Assembly (NCBI GenBank): GCA_947184155.2
Contig: CAMXCT020006632.1
Coordinates: 191,001 to 255,000 of the forward strand
Length of the DNA: 64,000 bases
Reading direction: 5' to 3'
Source of the DNA: Cladocopium goreaui
Taxonomy: Eukaryota; Sar; Dinophyceae; Suessiales; Symbiodiniaceae
Part shown: positions 1 through 13,066 of the stretch, piece after piece
Numbering within the stretch: the stretch's first letter is position 1
Layout: every line of letters begins with the position of its first letter
Notes under the pieces: model-generated
Database searches by the model: none
What the model was told of the DNA's origin: nothing
What the model saw: only the letters and a program-made list of their open reading frames with translations
Made by a program: the position numbers and the translations under genes

Positions 1-3000
1 TCATGCAATTCATGCATGCACAGTTCTTAGCCAATGCGTTGATTTTTCACGCCGATCCTCTGAACCGCAAGCTTTTACTCAACATAAAGTCATGCAGCAG
101 CAAAACCTTCAAACACATCACCGCTTTGATCGCCCATTACAAAGGAGGCACACAAATAAACCTTCTGAAGAAAGCCATCCGGAGCCTTGCTCAACCCTGC
201 ATGTTTTCGATGGATGGCTGTAAACTGAACATGAGCTTGATGTTTTTTTCCTAAAGAACCAATCATATCTATAATCATGGCCATTGGATTTCACAAGATG
301 TCACAAGCTACGTGTATCGTCTAGACATGCACGAGTTGGACTTATTGGTTCCTCGAACAAAAACATCCCCATGCTCAAGCTTACCAATGTCCTCTAGCTC
401 TGGCATCCGCCGCCGAAATGTTGAGTCCTTAGCACAGGCTCTAAGTGCTTTTAGTACTCACTGTCCAGTGACAGAAATGCACAGGTCTCTCCCTGATGCT
501 ACGACTTGAGGTTCCTGCAGCAACTGAGTCCGATACCTTTTCGACCTCCAGTGCGCTGGACACGCTCAAACGGTTTGATGTCTACAACAAGGTGGGCTGC
601 GCTTCGCTTTCCATTTGGTTTGCATTGTTTGCTCAACAAATGCAATCTTTGCCTGGAGGACTAGAACGTTTTCATTACCCCTTGTTTTTGATGTCTCTTT
701 GGATTTATATAATATGATTTAATTAATGATTTAAATACAAGCTTGTAGGCGAAGCAGTCGAAGAGTGCTGTAGTCTCACAAACAGGGCCAAAGCGACAAC
801 AAATTCCTTGCAGGTCCACGATGACTTTATGCAGAAAAGACAGACTGGTGGAATTGTCACCTTGGTCACTGCAATCATTTTGGCCATGCTCTTCTATTGT
901 CCCTTGACGGACATGGGCGAAGATTTGTGAAGTTTGAAAGCTAGGCTCCGGTGTATGGCACTGATTTTCTAATGAGTTGGCCAAATGCTGAGAGCAAATG
1001 CAATGTGCTTGGAAGATATCTCAGCCATTTTGATTAACGGTGCAACCCAGGCGAAGTGGCAGAATTCTTCTCTGTTGAGATTTTGCACAGCATCACGGTG
1101 CTTGGACAGAAGGGGAAGTGTTGGGAAGACCGGGAGCAGATGTGGCAGCGACGCATGACGCACTCAATGAGTTGTTGCAAGGTTGATACCAACATCGACC
1201 GGAAGTTGCCCATCTCTCTAGACATTACTTTTCCTCACATGCGGTGCTCGGAGGCGCTGCTTTCTATTTAGAACATGCAACTGCTGACGACTTCCCTGAT
1301 TTATGTTTGGGCTGAATCAATCACTGGATAACTGAAAACATCTGAAGACTGAGTCAGACTCTCCATCAAAGCTCTCCACCTGTATCACTGAAGATCAGAA
1401 AAATGCAGCTGAAACACCTCTTTGAGCCCACACATGGAGCTCTCAGTAGCTTCCTTTGACCGGACTCTAACAGCATTTCCCTTGTCTGGTTGGCCTCGAG
1501 TAAATCACGCACTTTCCTTACGCATCACAAATGCAGGTGTCGGTGGACACAGTCGACTCCGCTGGTGACACTCAGGTCAGACTGTCAGACTGTCAGACTG
1601 AGTCAGACTGTGTTTGTGGTACTCCAGATCAGTCCAGATCAGTCCATTGTACTTGGCTTGCCAAGTGGTTTGCAGTTCTGATTCGGGTCTCAATGGATCT
1701 CAATGGATCTCAATGGTCTTTAAATATTTTGAATGATGGAAACACGGTGGCCTCAAGGTCAGGAGTCATTTCTTGGATTGCCAAATTGATCCAAATGTCC
1801 TCGGCAGGTGGACGCCCACGGCGGCCTGCAGATGCACAACTTAGATGCGCAGGGAAGAGTTTCCCCTGGTCGGAGTCCTGGTTGTCAACAGCGAAAGTCA
1901 GTGATGATCAGCCATGATCAACCTGAACAACATAACAAACATAATACTGATACTGTTACTATAAGACACTAATCATAAATATTCATAAATCATCATCATC
2001 TTCCTGCATTAGATGGGATCGATGTGCATTTTAAAATTTTCTTGCTGGTTTCTAGTTGTGCATCTGAGGTGACCCAGTGGCTGGTCCTGAGGATTGCTGG
2101 TCATGCATGGAAGCAGCTGATGCCAAGCACAAGTGATCTGCTTCAAATCAGCTGCCATGGGCCTTGGGAGTGGCTGGGGACATTGGGGACAGCATAGAAA
2201 AGGCACGTCATGGCACGTCCAAAGAACCAGTAGGCTTGATATGATAAATATGGGGTGACGATATTATACGATATTGACAGCTACCTGGACGGCTACCTGG
2301 CCAAGAAGTTACTCGTACTAGTTGTTCGTTTTGACCAACACATCTGTGGCCACGCAGCCATACCTCTCGAAGCAACTTCTTAGTTGCAAGATGTTGCCTG
2401 ATGCCCTGAGGTGTTGCAACAGTTGCCAAGAGCTGAAGAAAGCCTACAACGACCAGGTCCACAAGTTGGGTCACTCCTGTGTCATTCTGATACGTGTCGC
2501 AATGAAACTTGGACAATAAAATCGTGAAGGCGCAGCATATCCAAACAGACCCCAAAACAGAATTGGACATTTCAGCGGTCGGATTTGTTCACCTGAAAAA
2601 TCAGAGTGGACAGACTAAGATTGAATTTCAAACTTCCGATCCAACCTGCAGAATGCTATGAAGTCCTCCCAGACATACAACAAACCAGAAATGGCTGATT
2701 AGCTTCACTGTGGTCAGATTCAGAAACGAGAGAGAGAGGGGGAGAAAAAAAGCTAAACTCTGCCTCCAGTAGGCCGTACAGCCCATCTCGATGAATAGCA
2801 ATGCTCAGTTCGTGATAGCCATGACATCCATGTGGAGGAGCTTCCATATTTCCATGTGCTGGACAAAGCCATGCAGTGCAAAAATTCCATTGGATGCAAG
2901 ATCAAGGGCAAGGTCACTGTGAACAAGGTGCGAAAATCTGACACCTGGGTGGCCCACATCAAAGAGACCGCAGGGCCGCAGGGACAACAAGACTGATCTA

Positions 3001-4265
3001 TAGCATGTGATATGGTATGAATCAACATACCAGGAACATCCAGGGCCATCAACTGCATACATTTACAGTTTATCGAATACGACGATGGTAATGTGTAGCA
3101 TTCATGGATTAACTCGACAAGTCCACTGCATGGTTGTATTTTCTTAGATGTCCGTACTAGTAGGGAGATCACACAGAACATACGGTAGCGACATTTAAGT
3201 ATGTGGAGGGCGGGCCAGACCGCGAGGCCCCGGACATAGTATGAAATACCAGTTCGTATACTTAAATGATTTTAAATGTAGTTACAGTAGATAAAATTGA
3301 CGGTTGTAGTCGTAGTTCAAGTAAACACAAATCATAGATGTTGTATGATGTTGTCTATTATATATACGTACATAATTTATATGTATGTATATGTATGTAT
3401 ATTAATATATTAATATATATATATATCAGTTTATTCTGTACTGTAGCGGTCAACGTTCATCAATTTTCTACATATGCCTGATTTGATGGGTGTGCATTCA
3501 TTCCTGATCCTTTTTCTTTGTCTCTGCGGAACCCTTGCACCAAAAAGAGAGGTGAGCGGCAACGTTCATGTTGCTCTTGGAAAATCAGTTCAGCGAGATG
3601 GAAAATTGGTTCATGAGTTCAACATCGAAGATATTGGTTGCGAGACGGCACTCAAGCAGTTCCTTTGGGTTTTTGGCTGCATGGTGCAGCAGAATGTTTC
3701 TGAAAAACAAATCAAACATTCTACTGGCAATAAAAAAACGCATCCATAATCCAAAAAGTGTTTGTTAAGTTTGTCAAGAGTGATTTCTTCAATTGTGAAA
3801 AAGAACAAGGATGTTACACTTGTACATCTTGGACTGTTTCTTCATTGCCAGGGTTGTAAGTTCTTCCGCTGTCAACGACTCGAACGGCCAGGGAACTGGC
3901 CGGGTTTCTGCTTAGGTGATGGCTTCAACACGTCACACTACATCGACTCCATCACTTTTGGAGACTTGGTGATGTCATTGGAGTCATGCCATTCATGCCA
4001 TGTGACATCATGTGACCCATGTAGCTACTTTGTATATCTTTGTATGCTGTTTCAATATATTTCAATGTTTCCCTACCAAAAACTGAGGAGAGTATGTGGA
4101 AGGGCTTCAATCTCCTCTGGCTGGGACACGGAAAATTGCCCTCGCCTCAATATCTTGAAATCTCTGACCGAAACAGATTTGCACTGTTGTGGTCTGTTGT
4201 GGTTGAGTGGATACTGGATACATCTGGATACTGTTGATGTTAACAGTACAAACAACCGAACCGAC
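1..4265. other. Unassigned region, no recognisable gene
   Basis: No protein family was recognised. The longest open frame (3762-4277, +, 171 codons) has no motif I can name and looks like a chance frame. The stretch holds a short decamer duplication (CAATGGATCT, 1691-1717) and an AT-rich microsatellite at 3366-3426. Small unrecognised exons cannot be excluded, because real exons in this window are often under 60 nt. Confidence 0.5.
3366..3426. repeat. AT-rich TATG/TA microsatellite
   Basis: Alternating TATG and TA dinucleotide/tetranucleotide runs, directly visible. No function is implied. Confidence 0.8.
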
Positions 4266-4316
4266 CCGATGAAATGATATGAAATGATATGAAATGATAT
4301 GAAATGATATGAAATG
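4266..4316. repeat. Decamer tandem repeat (GAAATGATAT) about 5 copies
   Basis: Five consecutive copies of a 10-bp unit are visible without mismatches. It is one of many period-10 tandem duplications in this window. Confidence 0.9.
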
Positions 4317-7260
4317 CGTGCTTAATGACTCGGTGAAAGATTGTGAAAAAGATTGTACCAAAAGAGATACTGTACTCAGGCGGGTCCTGGGTCTTGGATG
4401 TCCGATTCTTAGTTTGCCTAGTTGCGATGTCCACCTTCAGATTCTCATGCTGGTCTCGTTGACCTTAGCTAGGTCAAGGGTCAAGACATTTGCAATGGCA
4501 GTGTTTTCAGGGCGGCACCCCTGAAGGTATCACTACTACATCAAGTTGGTTCCCACCATCTATGTGAATCGCTGGGGCACTAAAACCTACACCAACCAGT
4601 ATTCCGTTACCGACAGCTGCTTGCTCAAAATTTTGACAGATTGAGACTGAGACTACGATCTCACAAACATAATGGCAACAATCCATTGTTCTGCTTCATT
4701 CCAGTGAAGAGTTTGGCCGTAAGTGCCTTGGGCCCACGAATGCCCACGGGCTAGGTGCGAGAAATGTCCAAGTGAAGGAGGGTGAGTTGTCTGGCTTACC
4801 TGGAGTATTCCTCGTTTACGACTTCAGTCCCTTCTTGATGAAGCAAACTGAGCAGGCCAGGAATCCAGGGATGATGATCCCAATATATCCCAATGCCAAT
4901 GGTCATATGATGTCATATGGGTACCCATATCATGGTTTTTCATGGTTTTTCAGGGAGGTGAATCCATGTGAATCCACTCACCTCTCTCCAGACGTGTTGG
5001 CGAGGTGAAACCCTGGTCCTACGTCTTCACCTCGATTTGTGCAATAATTGGTGGCGCCTTTTCAGTTGCAACCCTGGTCTGGACCTGAGAGCCAAGCATA
5101 AAAAATCATAAAAACTTGAGGTTGAAAGACCTGTTTAGGTGTTTCTTAGATTTGGATTGGATTGGTTTTAATAAGTTTTAACGCATTTACACGGAAAGAA
5201 AAGGAACGACATAGCTTGGGCTACTGTAGGGTGCCTTGGGCCGCTACAGTAGGCCGAACTCCACCTTTGCATCGCAGGTTGAGATGGCGCTCAGCAGCAT
5301 GGTGAGTTGCTTGTGACGATTGATCCCGAAAAAGGTGTGCGGGAGCATGCTGGAGCTCATGGATTTGATGATGTAAAATGATAGGTTTCCTAAAATAGGG
5401 GTACCTCCAAATCATCCAGTTTAAGAGGATTTTTCAGCGTAAAGCCTAAACCAAACATTTTTGGGTACCTCCATTTTAGGAAACCCCCATATTGTCATTG
5501 GGCTCAAGGAGTCCTCATTCCAGCACTTGAGGAGTCATGGTGCCATGCCAGCACCAAGTGGTTAAAGAACACCACGGGCGTGAAATGTTCTAAGGCCAGA
5601 GAGGAGCCGGAGCTGGATGTCATCGAGTTCTATGGACTCGTTACTGAAAAGTTGCAGGATTGGGCAAATCACATGCTTGCTTTTTACTGTAAGTGGTCAT
5701 ATAGGAATAGTTGGTCGACCACCGAGACCTATGCTTTGGCATTTTGACACATGGGATATTTTGATGTGCTTTCCCAACAGAGTTGGGGAGTGATGATATA
5801 CTAACTTGCTTCCTGCCGGAAAGATTTGCCAATTCTCACGAAGGTAAACAGATGGGATAGCAGAAAAGGATAGACAAGGATATCTTAGAGATTTTGCTTC
5901 AAAAGATTTGCCCCAAGAGGTAGGCACCTCAAACAGACATAAACAAACTAGGTCCGCGGCCTTTAGACGGCCGCTTGTTTCTTTGATATTTTGACGTCAC
6001 TGGGGCTTTGGCATGCTTGAATTCCAATACGTTTTATAGCATTTCAAGGAATTTGTGTTTTGCATTCGCAATTCCAGGGGGAAAGTGTCAAACTGATGAT
6101 TTCGCCTCAGCAAAACAACAATTTTGACCATTTAGGCAAACCCCCAAATTAACGGTTTCTGTCCATTCTTTTGCGTTTCTTGAAAACATTGTCATTCAAG
6201 TTTCGTCAGGTATCGGTCACCATGTTCCAACCGAGGCCATTTCCCAACGATCCAAGGGGATATCCACAAAGCCAGGGAGCCGTGATGATTGTAGACATCA
6301 TAGGTTCTCAACAATACACCATTTGACTCGAACGCAATCAACCTGTAATTGCATGATGAGCCACGCACGCATTGACTTCGCCTTAGCCCCGCAATGTGGA
6401 GCCCCCGGCCCGTGTGGGTTCCTTAATTGACAAGCATTGCGTGGTTGGGGCTTAGAACAGGGGGTAAAATGTAGTAAACATGTGAGCCCAAGAATGCAGG
6501 TCACATTGAAAGTAGTTTAAATCCTCTCCCAATTGAACAAACCAATTGAAAAAGTCATTGAAGAATTGTTCATATCCTAAGAAAAAGGGTCTATCAAATC
6601 AAGAGCGCACAGCATTTAAAAAAACTGCCCTTTCGCTTTCTTCAACTGCTTGGATCATGGTCAAAAGCAACTTAAACAGCTGGCAGTTTAACGCCATCAG
6701 AGCCTCTGGCACAGGCTCCAGCAGCACCTCAGCACATCTCAGAACTATCCGCCCGGATTACCACCCCACCAGCGCTTCGGCACCACTTCGCCACCAACAT
6801 CAGTGACTTATCAGCACTTCGGCGTGCTTCGGCCGCCTCCCACTGCTCAGACCATAATCGTACCGCTACTTCAGCCATCTTCAGCCATTGTCCATCATTT
6901 AAACGTGTATGCTTACCACATCTTACTACTGCACAACACTGTACAACACTGTACATATCGCTGTACTTCCCGCTATGCCACTACATTTACCATTCACACG
7001 CATGTTCGAATTTAAAGTAGCTAGCATTAGCTAGTGACAAATAGTCGTGCAAGTGCCCATAAACTTCAAGCAGCGTCGTACCAAACGAGCGTGCACGTGC
7101 AAACTAGTTTCGAGTACCCTAGCATCAAGCAAGTGCAAGGGCATTATTAGCCCCCACCCCGCCCCATGCACATCGTAGCATCATTCACATGCACAAACGC
7201 AAGTGAACTGCGCGCGCCGTGGCGTCATGCGCGTGTGTTGCATTTTGCCAATACGTGCAT
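4317..7260. other. Unassigned region
   Basis: No gene recognised. Contains two small period-10 duplications: CATGGTTTTT at 4931-4950 and ACAACACTGT near 6933-6953. Open frames are short and show no family motif. Confidence 0.5.
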
Positions 7261-7430
7261 CAGACATCATCAGGCATCATCAGGCATCATCAGGCATCAT
7301 CAGGCATCATCAGGCATCATCAGGCATCATCAGGCATCATCAGGCATCATCAGGCATCATCAGGCATCATCAGGCATCAGCAGGCATCATCAGGCATCAT
7401 CAGGCATCATCAGGCATCATCAGGCATCAG
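7261..7430. repeat. Decamer tandem array (CAGGCATCAT), 17 units
   Basis: Seventeen head-to-tail 10-bp units. The first is CAGACATCAT, two end in CAG instead of CAT, the rest are identical. Because 10 is not a multiple of 3, all three + frames stay open and give spurious His/Ala/Ser-rich peptides, which I do not annotate as genes. Confidence 0.97.
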
Positions 7431-9116
7431 TATTAGTCACGCAAGTCAATCGGTCAGATTAAACAAACCATAATATTTAATATCACACAATAAACATCAA
7501 TAAACCCACATACGCCATTAGCCCCCTGCCACCTCCCCTCACCCGCCCACTCAACCCCGTGTTTACAAAAAAGATCAAAAAAGCACGGCCTTCTAAAAGC
7601 CGCGGACTTGGGTTAGTAAATGGCAGTTGTATTCATCCCAGTTTGCTGTCGCAGGAACTGAAAATCAATCCAGACTTCCTCAACCGAAATGTGAATGAAG
7701 GTGGAAGTGGTTCGCGCTTGCTGTTGAAATTTGATCGTTCATACTCATTGATCGAAACCGTTCATCTTGATTTGTAGTCCAGATGACAAACCCTTGGAGG
7801 TTTCAGCGGCGGAGAGCGCAAGAGGACAGCTACATGTGTTTCGTTTGATTTATATTGTAGAATTTGATTGAAAAATAGTCAGCAACGAAACACTTAGCAG
7901 CCTGACGTTCGCTCTCTCATGATAGAAGAGGGCGGAAAGCATTTTGTTAGGAATGAGATGCTACAGATGGCCATATTGCAGCCCAAGTTAGCGATCTTAG
8001 ACGAGAAACTTGACTGCATGGCAATTCTATGGAGATGCACACTTTCAATGATATCCTCAGAGGCAAAATTGAGCAATTGATGGTCTAGTTTTGTAGGTGA
8101 AACATGGTCAAACCACCCTAGATCCTTGCCACAGGGCCCTTTTCCGTGAGCCAAGGAACCTAAACCGCCCTTCAAAAATTCTCAAGCTTTGCAGTGGTTT
8201 CATGATTCATGTGGTTTCCATAGACAAATGATGACAAGTGGCACTTTTTATCATTGTCTCCTCATGTCTCATCGGCACTTGGCGTCGAAGGCGATTATAT
8301 AAATCAATCAAATCCACGAGTCCTGGTGTTTGTGCAGAGTGCGGAACTCCTTCCATTCGGGACCATCCCCTCGGGAAAAAATGTGGATGCCGGAACATGA
8401 TAGGAGATCGTTTATTGAGATGGAAAGAACTTTCTTGAGAAGCACAAGTTATTTGTTATTTCATGTCATTTCAATGTAATTATTCCCATAGCTATAAAGA
8501 GGAAGTTGCCGTTGTCTTGAGTTCAGCGCAGCTTGCATTCGGCCAAGGATAGACTCGGGACTAGACATTGATGCTTTGAAGGCCGGCATTTCTGTTGGTA
8601 AGGCCTAGGTCCCTAGGTTGTCCACGCCGTAGATGTCTGCTGAAATCCGCGTTTGATTGCGTAACAGGATGTCGCAGAAGCGATTCGGCGTGTCCGGGAA
8701 CAGGATCCCAAGCGTTCAATGCTGGTTCTCCTCCCAGATATCAAGACAGATGTTTGGAAAAGAGAGTGAACAAAGCAGAAAAGCATGAAAAAGGCGTCGT
8801 CAGTTCAGGTGGTGACACATTTTGAGCGATTCTTGCGATACATCGAAGCCGACCACGTGTTCTCAACTCAGAATATCCAAAAAGAGCTGTTTCTTCCCTG
8901 TAAGCTGCTTGATCCATTCGGACTTGAGACCTTGTGAATTCCCGCTGGTAGCGATAGTAGTCTATTGCCTGTGAATGTGCCTCACAAATCCTCACAATAC
9001 AAACAATGTCAAAGAATGCTTTATTTTTTTTCAAACAATCTCTTTGCTTTCAAATTTGAAAAGTGTTGCCATCAACTTGGATCAGCAGTTTTCCTCTGTT
9101 AAAACGGTGCCTTCAC
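7431..9116. other. Unassigned region
   Basis: Nothing recognised; short unassigned frames only. Confidence 0.45.
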
Positions 9117-9332
9117 TGGCGTGGGAGGCATGTGATGTACCAGGGCCGTATCCTGAAAAGTGGTGGCAAAGAACTTGCGGACAAGCTAGATCAGGCTATT
9201 ACCTGTTGCCTGACTGCTGGTTTTGGTCTCGGTGTCGTCATGGTTGTGGCGGTGGTTGTTGCCTTTGCTGTTGTCGCGATTGTAACAAATACCCACGCTA
9301 GCTCGCACAACTTACTTGGGTTTTCTGAATGA
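9117..9332 (+). CDS. Possible exon with a membrane-spanning segment
   Basis: This part of an open + frame reads as a hydrophilic stretch (GRILKSGGKELADKLDQ) followed by about 25 hydrophobic residues rich in Val, Ala and Gly, as in a membrane helix, then a stop at 9330-9332. I do not recognise the protein. The hydrophilic part has a faint ubiquitin-like look, but that is only an impression. AG|G acceptors and GC donors nearby would allow it to be an exon. It may equally be a chance open frame. Confidence 0.2.
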   Translation, partial: WRGRHVMYQGRILKSGGKELADKLDQAITCCLTAGFGLGVVMVVAVVVAFAVVAIVTNTHASSHNLLGFSE

Positions 9333-10610
9333 CTCAGAACTCAGCCAGGAGGGCTACGACTGGATTTTAAAGACTGCAGCCTGAAGCCCATGACCAGCAA
9401 GTTCCAGGTTTCTTGCATGATTCACAAAGTTGAGGAGGGACTTGGTGAGAGACGGCATAGTGGTGAGAGCGTTTTTAAGTAGCATTGGAACATATTGGAA
9501 CTTGCTGATATCATTTTTCACCGCAAGAGTTGCTACGCTGCTCAAACCCTAAGCTTGTGCAAAAGTGTTCTTGCCAATTGCGATTTGTAATCTGATAGTA
9601 CACCATGGTCTCTTGGAAATCAGCTTGTTGGACTATGATTCGCTCGAAGCCTCAGGATCAAATGCAGCACACATGTTATCCATAGCAATGCTCGTCGGAG
9701 ATTGTACAGAACAGAGACACAAGCAGGCCACAAAGTCACCTAGCCTTGTTAGCTGATGTCAGCTGTACAAAGCGCACATGAAATCTTGCTACATAGAGAT
9801 ACCACAGCCAATCTCTACAAGATTTGATGAATCACTACCTTAAATGCAACCGATCCAGACAGTCTTCTATGTGAAGGATTGAGTCATGTGGCCCTTTCCA
9901 TGATCGTGCTCAATGTCCGAGGCCACTCCTTATCCAAACCTACATGCTCTACGCATGTTTGCAAGTTCCAATCCCCATTCGTTGAGCTACTTGAGTTGTT
10001 TGGAGTGACTCCCAGTCTAGTCCAGAATTTCTCTGAAAATTCAATTGAAGATAATTGAAGTAATTGAAGATTGCCAGGCCGGAGGTTTGTCATGGTTTGT
10101 CGTATATTGTCGTGTAGAATGCCCACATATGCCCACTGCAGTATTTGTGGTACCCGACATCCATGCAGATCCTTGCAGGCCTCCATTCCTCGATCCGGTG
10201 GTTTCGTGGAGGATCCAAAATGTGCACGTGATGTGAGAAATGACACTATAGTAATATGGCTATGGACTATGGATCAATACCTATTAATACCATTTTTAGT
10301 GGGATGAACATCCATTTACCAGCTATTTTGATGTTCACCAGGGGTACAAGGTTTTGACACACTGCCATATATCGTAATACATTGTATCATACTGTATCAT
10401 ACTGTATCTGAATCTTCATGAATGTTCAACATTCCAGATTTCCAAGGCACTTTTGCAGCCTGAATTTGGTGTTTGGCAGGACCACTTCCAAGATGCCAAC
10501 TGCTTGGCACAAGCGAGCCATTGCTTCAGCGAGGCTGGTGAAGACTCCATGAGACTCGATGCTCCGACATATCCGACATATCCGACCTCAACCAGCAGTA
10601 GATATCAGTA
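9333..10610. other. Unassigned region
   Basis: No gene recognised. A period-10 duplication (TATCATACTG) lies at 10383-10408. Confidence 0.45.
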
Positions 10611-11917
10611 GCATCCAATGGATTCCAATGGATTCCAATGAATTCCAATGGATTCCAATGGATTCCAATGGATTCCAATGGATTCCAATGGATTCCAATG
10701 GATTCCAATGAATTCCAATGAATTCCAATGGATTCCAATGGATTCCAATGGATTCCAATGGATTCCAATGAATTCCAATGAATTCCAATGGATTCCAATG
10801 GATTCCAATGAATTCCAATGGATTCCAATGAATTCCAATGGATTCCAATGGATTCCAATGGATTCCAATGAATTCCAATGAATTCCAATGGATTCCAATG
10901 GATTCCAATGAATTCCAATGAATTCCAATGGATTCCAATGGATTCCAATGGATTCCAATGGATTCCAATGAATTCCAATGGATTCCAATGAATTCCAATG
11001 GATTCCAATGGATTCCAATGGATTCCAATGAATTCCAATGGATTCCAATGGATTCCAATGAATTCCAATGAATTCCAATGGATTCCAATGGATTCCAATG
11101 GATTCCAATGAATTCCAATGGATTCCAATGGATTCCAATGGATTCCAATGAATTCCAATGGATTCCAATGGATTCCAATGAATTCCAATGGATTCCAATG
11201 GATTCCAATGAATTCCAATGATTCCAATGGATTCCAATGGATTCCAATGAATTCCAATGGATTCCAATGAATTCCAATGGATTCCAATGGATTCCAATGG
11301 ATTCCAATGATTCCAATGAATTCCAATGGATTCCAATGGATTCCAATGAATTCCAATGAATTCCAATGGATTCCAATGGATTCCAATGGATTCCAATGGA
11401 TTCCAATGAATTCCAATGGATTCCAATGAATTCCAATGGATTCCAATGGATTCCAATGGATTCCAATGAATTCCAATGGATTCCAATGGATTCCAATGAA
11501 TTCCAATGAATTCCAATGGATTCCAATGGATTCCAATGGATTCCAATGAATTCCAATGGATTCCAATGGATTCCAATGGATTCCAATGAATTCCAATGGA
11601 TTCCAATGGATTCCAATGATTCCAATGAATTCCAATGGATTCCAATGGATTCCAATGGATTCCAATGAATTCCAATGGATTCCAATGGATTCCAATGGAT
11701 TCCAATGAATTCCAATGGATTCCAATGAATTCCAATGGATTCCAATGGATTCCAATGGATTCCAATGAATTCCAATGGATTCCAATGGATTCCAATGAAT
11801 TCCAATGAATTCCAATGGATTCCAATGGATTCCAATGGATTCCAATGGATTCCAATGGATTCCAATGGATTCCAATGGATTCCAATGGATTCCAATGGAT
11901 TCCAATGGATTCCAATA
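10611..11917. repeat. Long decamer satellite array, about 130 units of RATTCCAATG
   Basis: About 130 head-to-tail 10-bp units. Units differ almost only at the first base (G or A). Three units lack that base (9 bp, starting at 11221, 11310 and 11619). The order of G and A units is not random: a 27-unit pattern starting at 10911 recurs at 11349, an offset of 438 bp, so the array has a higher-order repeat. Open frames of 435-474 codons on the minus strand (repeating GIHWNPLESI) exist in all three phases only because the unit lacks stops; I do not annotate them as genes. Confidence 0.97.
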
Positions 11918-13066
11918 GCATTGATTCAGCCATTGGTGAATTGACTTCACACTTCAACGACTGCGCCAGCCTTTCAGTGTTCCAGGTCTACCTGGCACAT
12001 CCTGCTGAAGTCTTCTCGGGAAGCAAGGTACTTCCAGCATGCTGAAGTATTCCGGCCAAAAACCGTGGCTAACCAAGGAGAAGAATCAGACTATCATACA
12101 ACCCAAGACTGAAATGGAATGGAATACTATTTTCGGCTAGATGTTTGTTTTAAACACCTGTTGATACATATATTGTCTAGGATATTTGAAACATTTCGAA
12201 ACAATGTCAAATCATGAAAGCAAGGCGACCTGTCAGCAGCAGGTCTTACTGCATGTCTACGAGCTCGTGGAGTACTACCCCAAGTGCAGAGAGCTTTTAA
12301 AGCACTTGAACATGAAAGATTCAAGGAAAAAATGGTCTTGTTAGAGTCTTGTTGCCTTTTTGACAATCAGCATGCTTCCACGTTAGGTTCGTCCGGATGA
12401 ACAAGATTCTCGCGCAGCGCCCTTGCTTGCCACTGTTTTTACAGGAACTATCTTCATTTTTGTGGCCTAGAAACTAGAAACTGAGTAATACAACAAACTT
12501 TAAGGAAAGCATCACTTGAAATGGTGCAAGAACTCCACTTCACAGTGCCTTGCAACCTTTCTTTAGCGAAACCCACCTCTTCGAGGTGTAGTTGTGGTGA
12601 GAGTTGGGTTTGACAGCGGAGACTTCTCAATTTTCTGTAGGTCAGAACTACTGCCCGTCGGTGGAGCGCTTCACGCTGGGGTAGAGGTGGGACAGAATGT
12701 GGCAAAGGATGGAGAGTCACGTAACAACCCTTGACGTATAATTACAATTAATGAGAGAGATAACATCAAGTAAGCAGCAAATAGTGATAAATAGTGGAGG
12801 ATTGTGGGGGTATACGCGGCTGAAATTCAGGCTCAATAAACTTGGCGCAGAGATGTGCAGGGGTTTAATTCGTTCTCGATCATGCGATAGTATGCTCATA
12901 TTAATAAAGCCAGGCATGAGTAGCGCAGCTGTAGAGTTGAGGTAGAAAAGTAAAAACAGTGCGAAAGCAATGCTCATTCTGACTCCTCAGTTTTTGTTGA
13001 GCTCTCTTTCCTGCAAACGATTGTACCCAATACAGACAAAGACTCAAAGATCGCATTGATATCAAG
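11918..13066. other. Unassigned region
   Basis: No gene recognised. It may include upstream exons of the PPPDE-like gene that follows, but none could be identified. Confidence 0.4.

Noticed and set aside
5495..5520. Second spliced-leader relic (CATTGGGCTCAAG)
   Set aside because: Only about ten bases agree and the central TTTT is missing; probably chance.
7261..7430. CRISPR-like array
   Set aside because: Units are contiguous 10-mers without spacers; this is a tandem satellite in a eukaryotic genome.
7166..7473. His/Ala/Ser-rich + frames of 77-98 codons
   Set aside because: Artefact of the CAGGCATCAT array, open in every + phase.
10526..11957. Minus-strand open frames of 435-474 codons with (GIHWNPLESI)n peptides
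   Set aside because: They are products of the stop-free decamer array and occur in all three phases; no non-repeat domain is attached.
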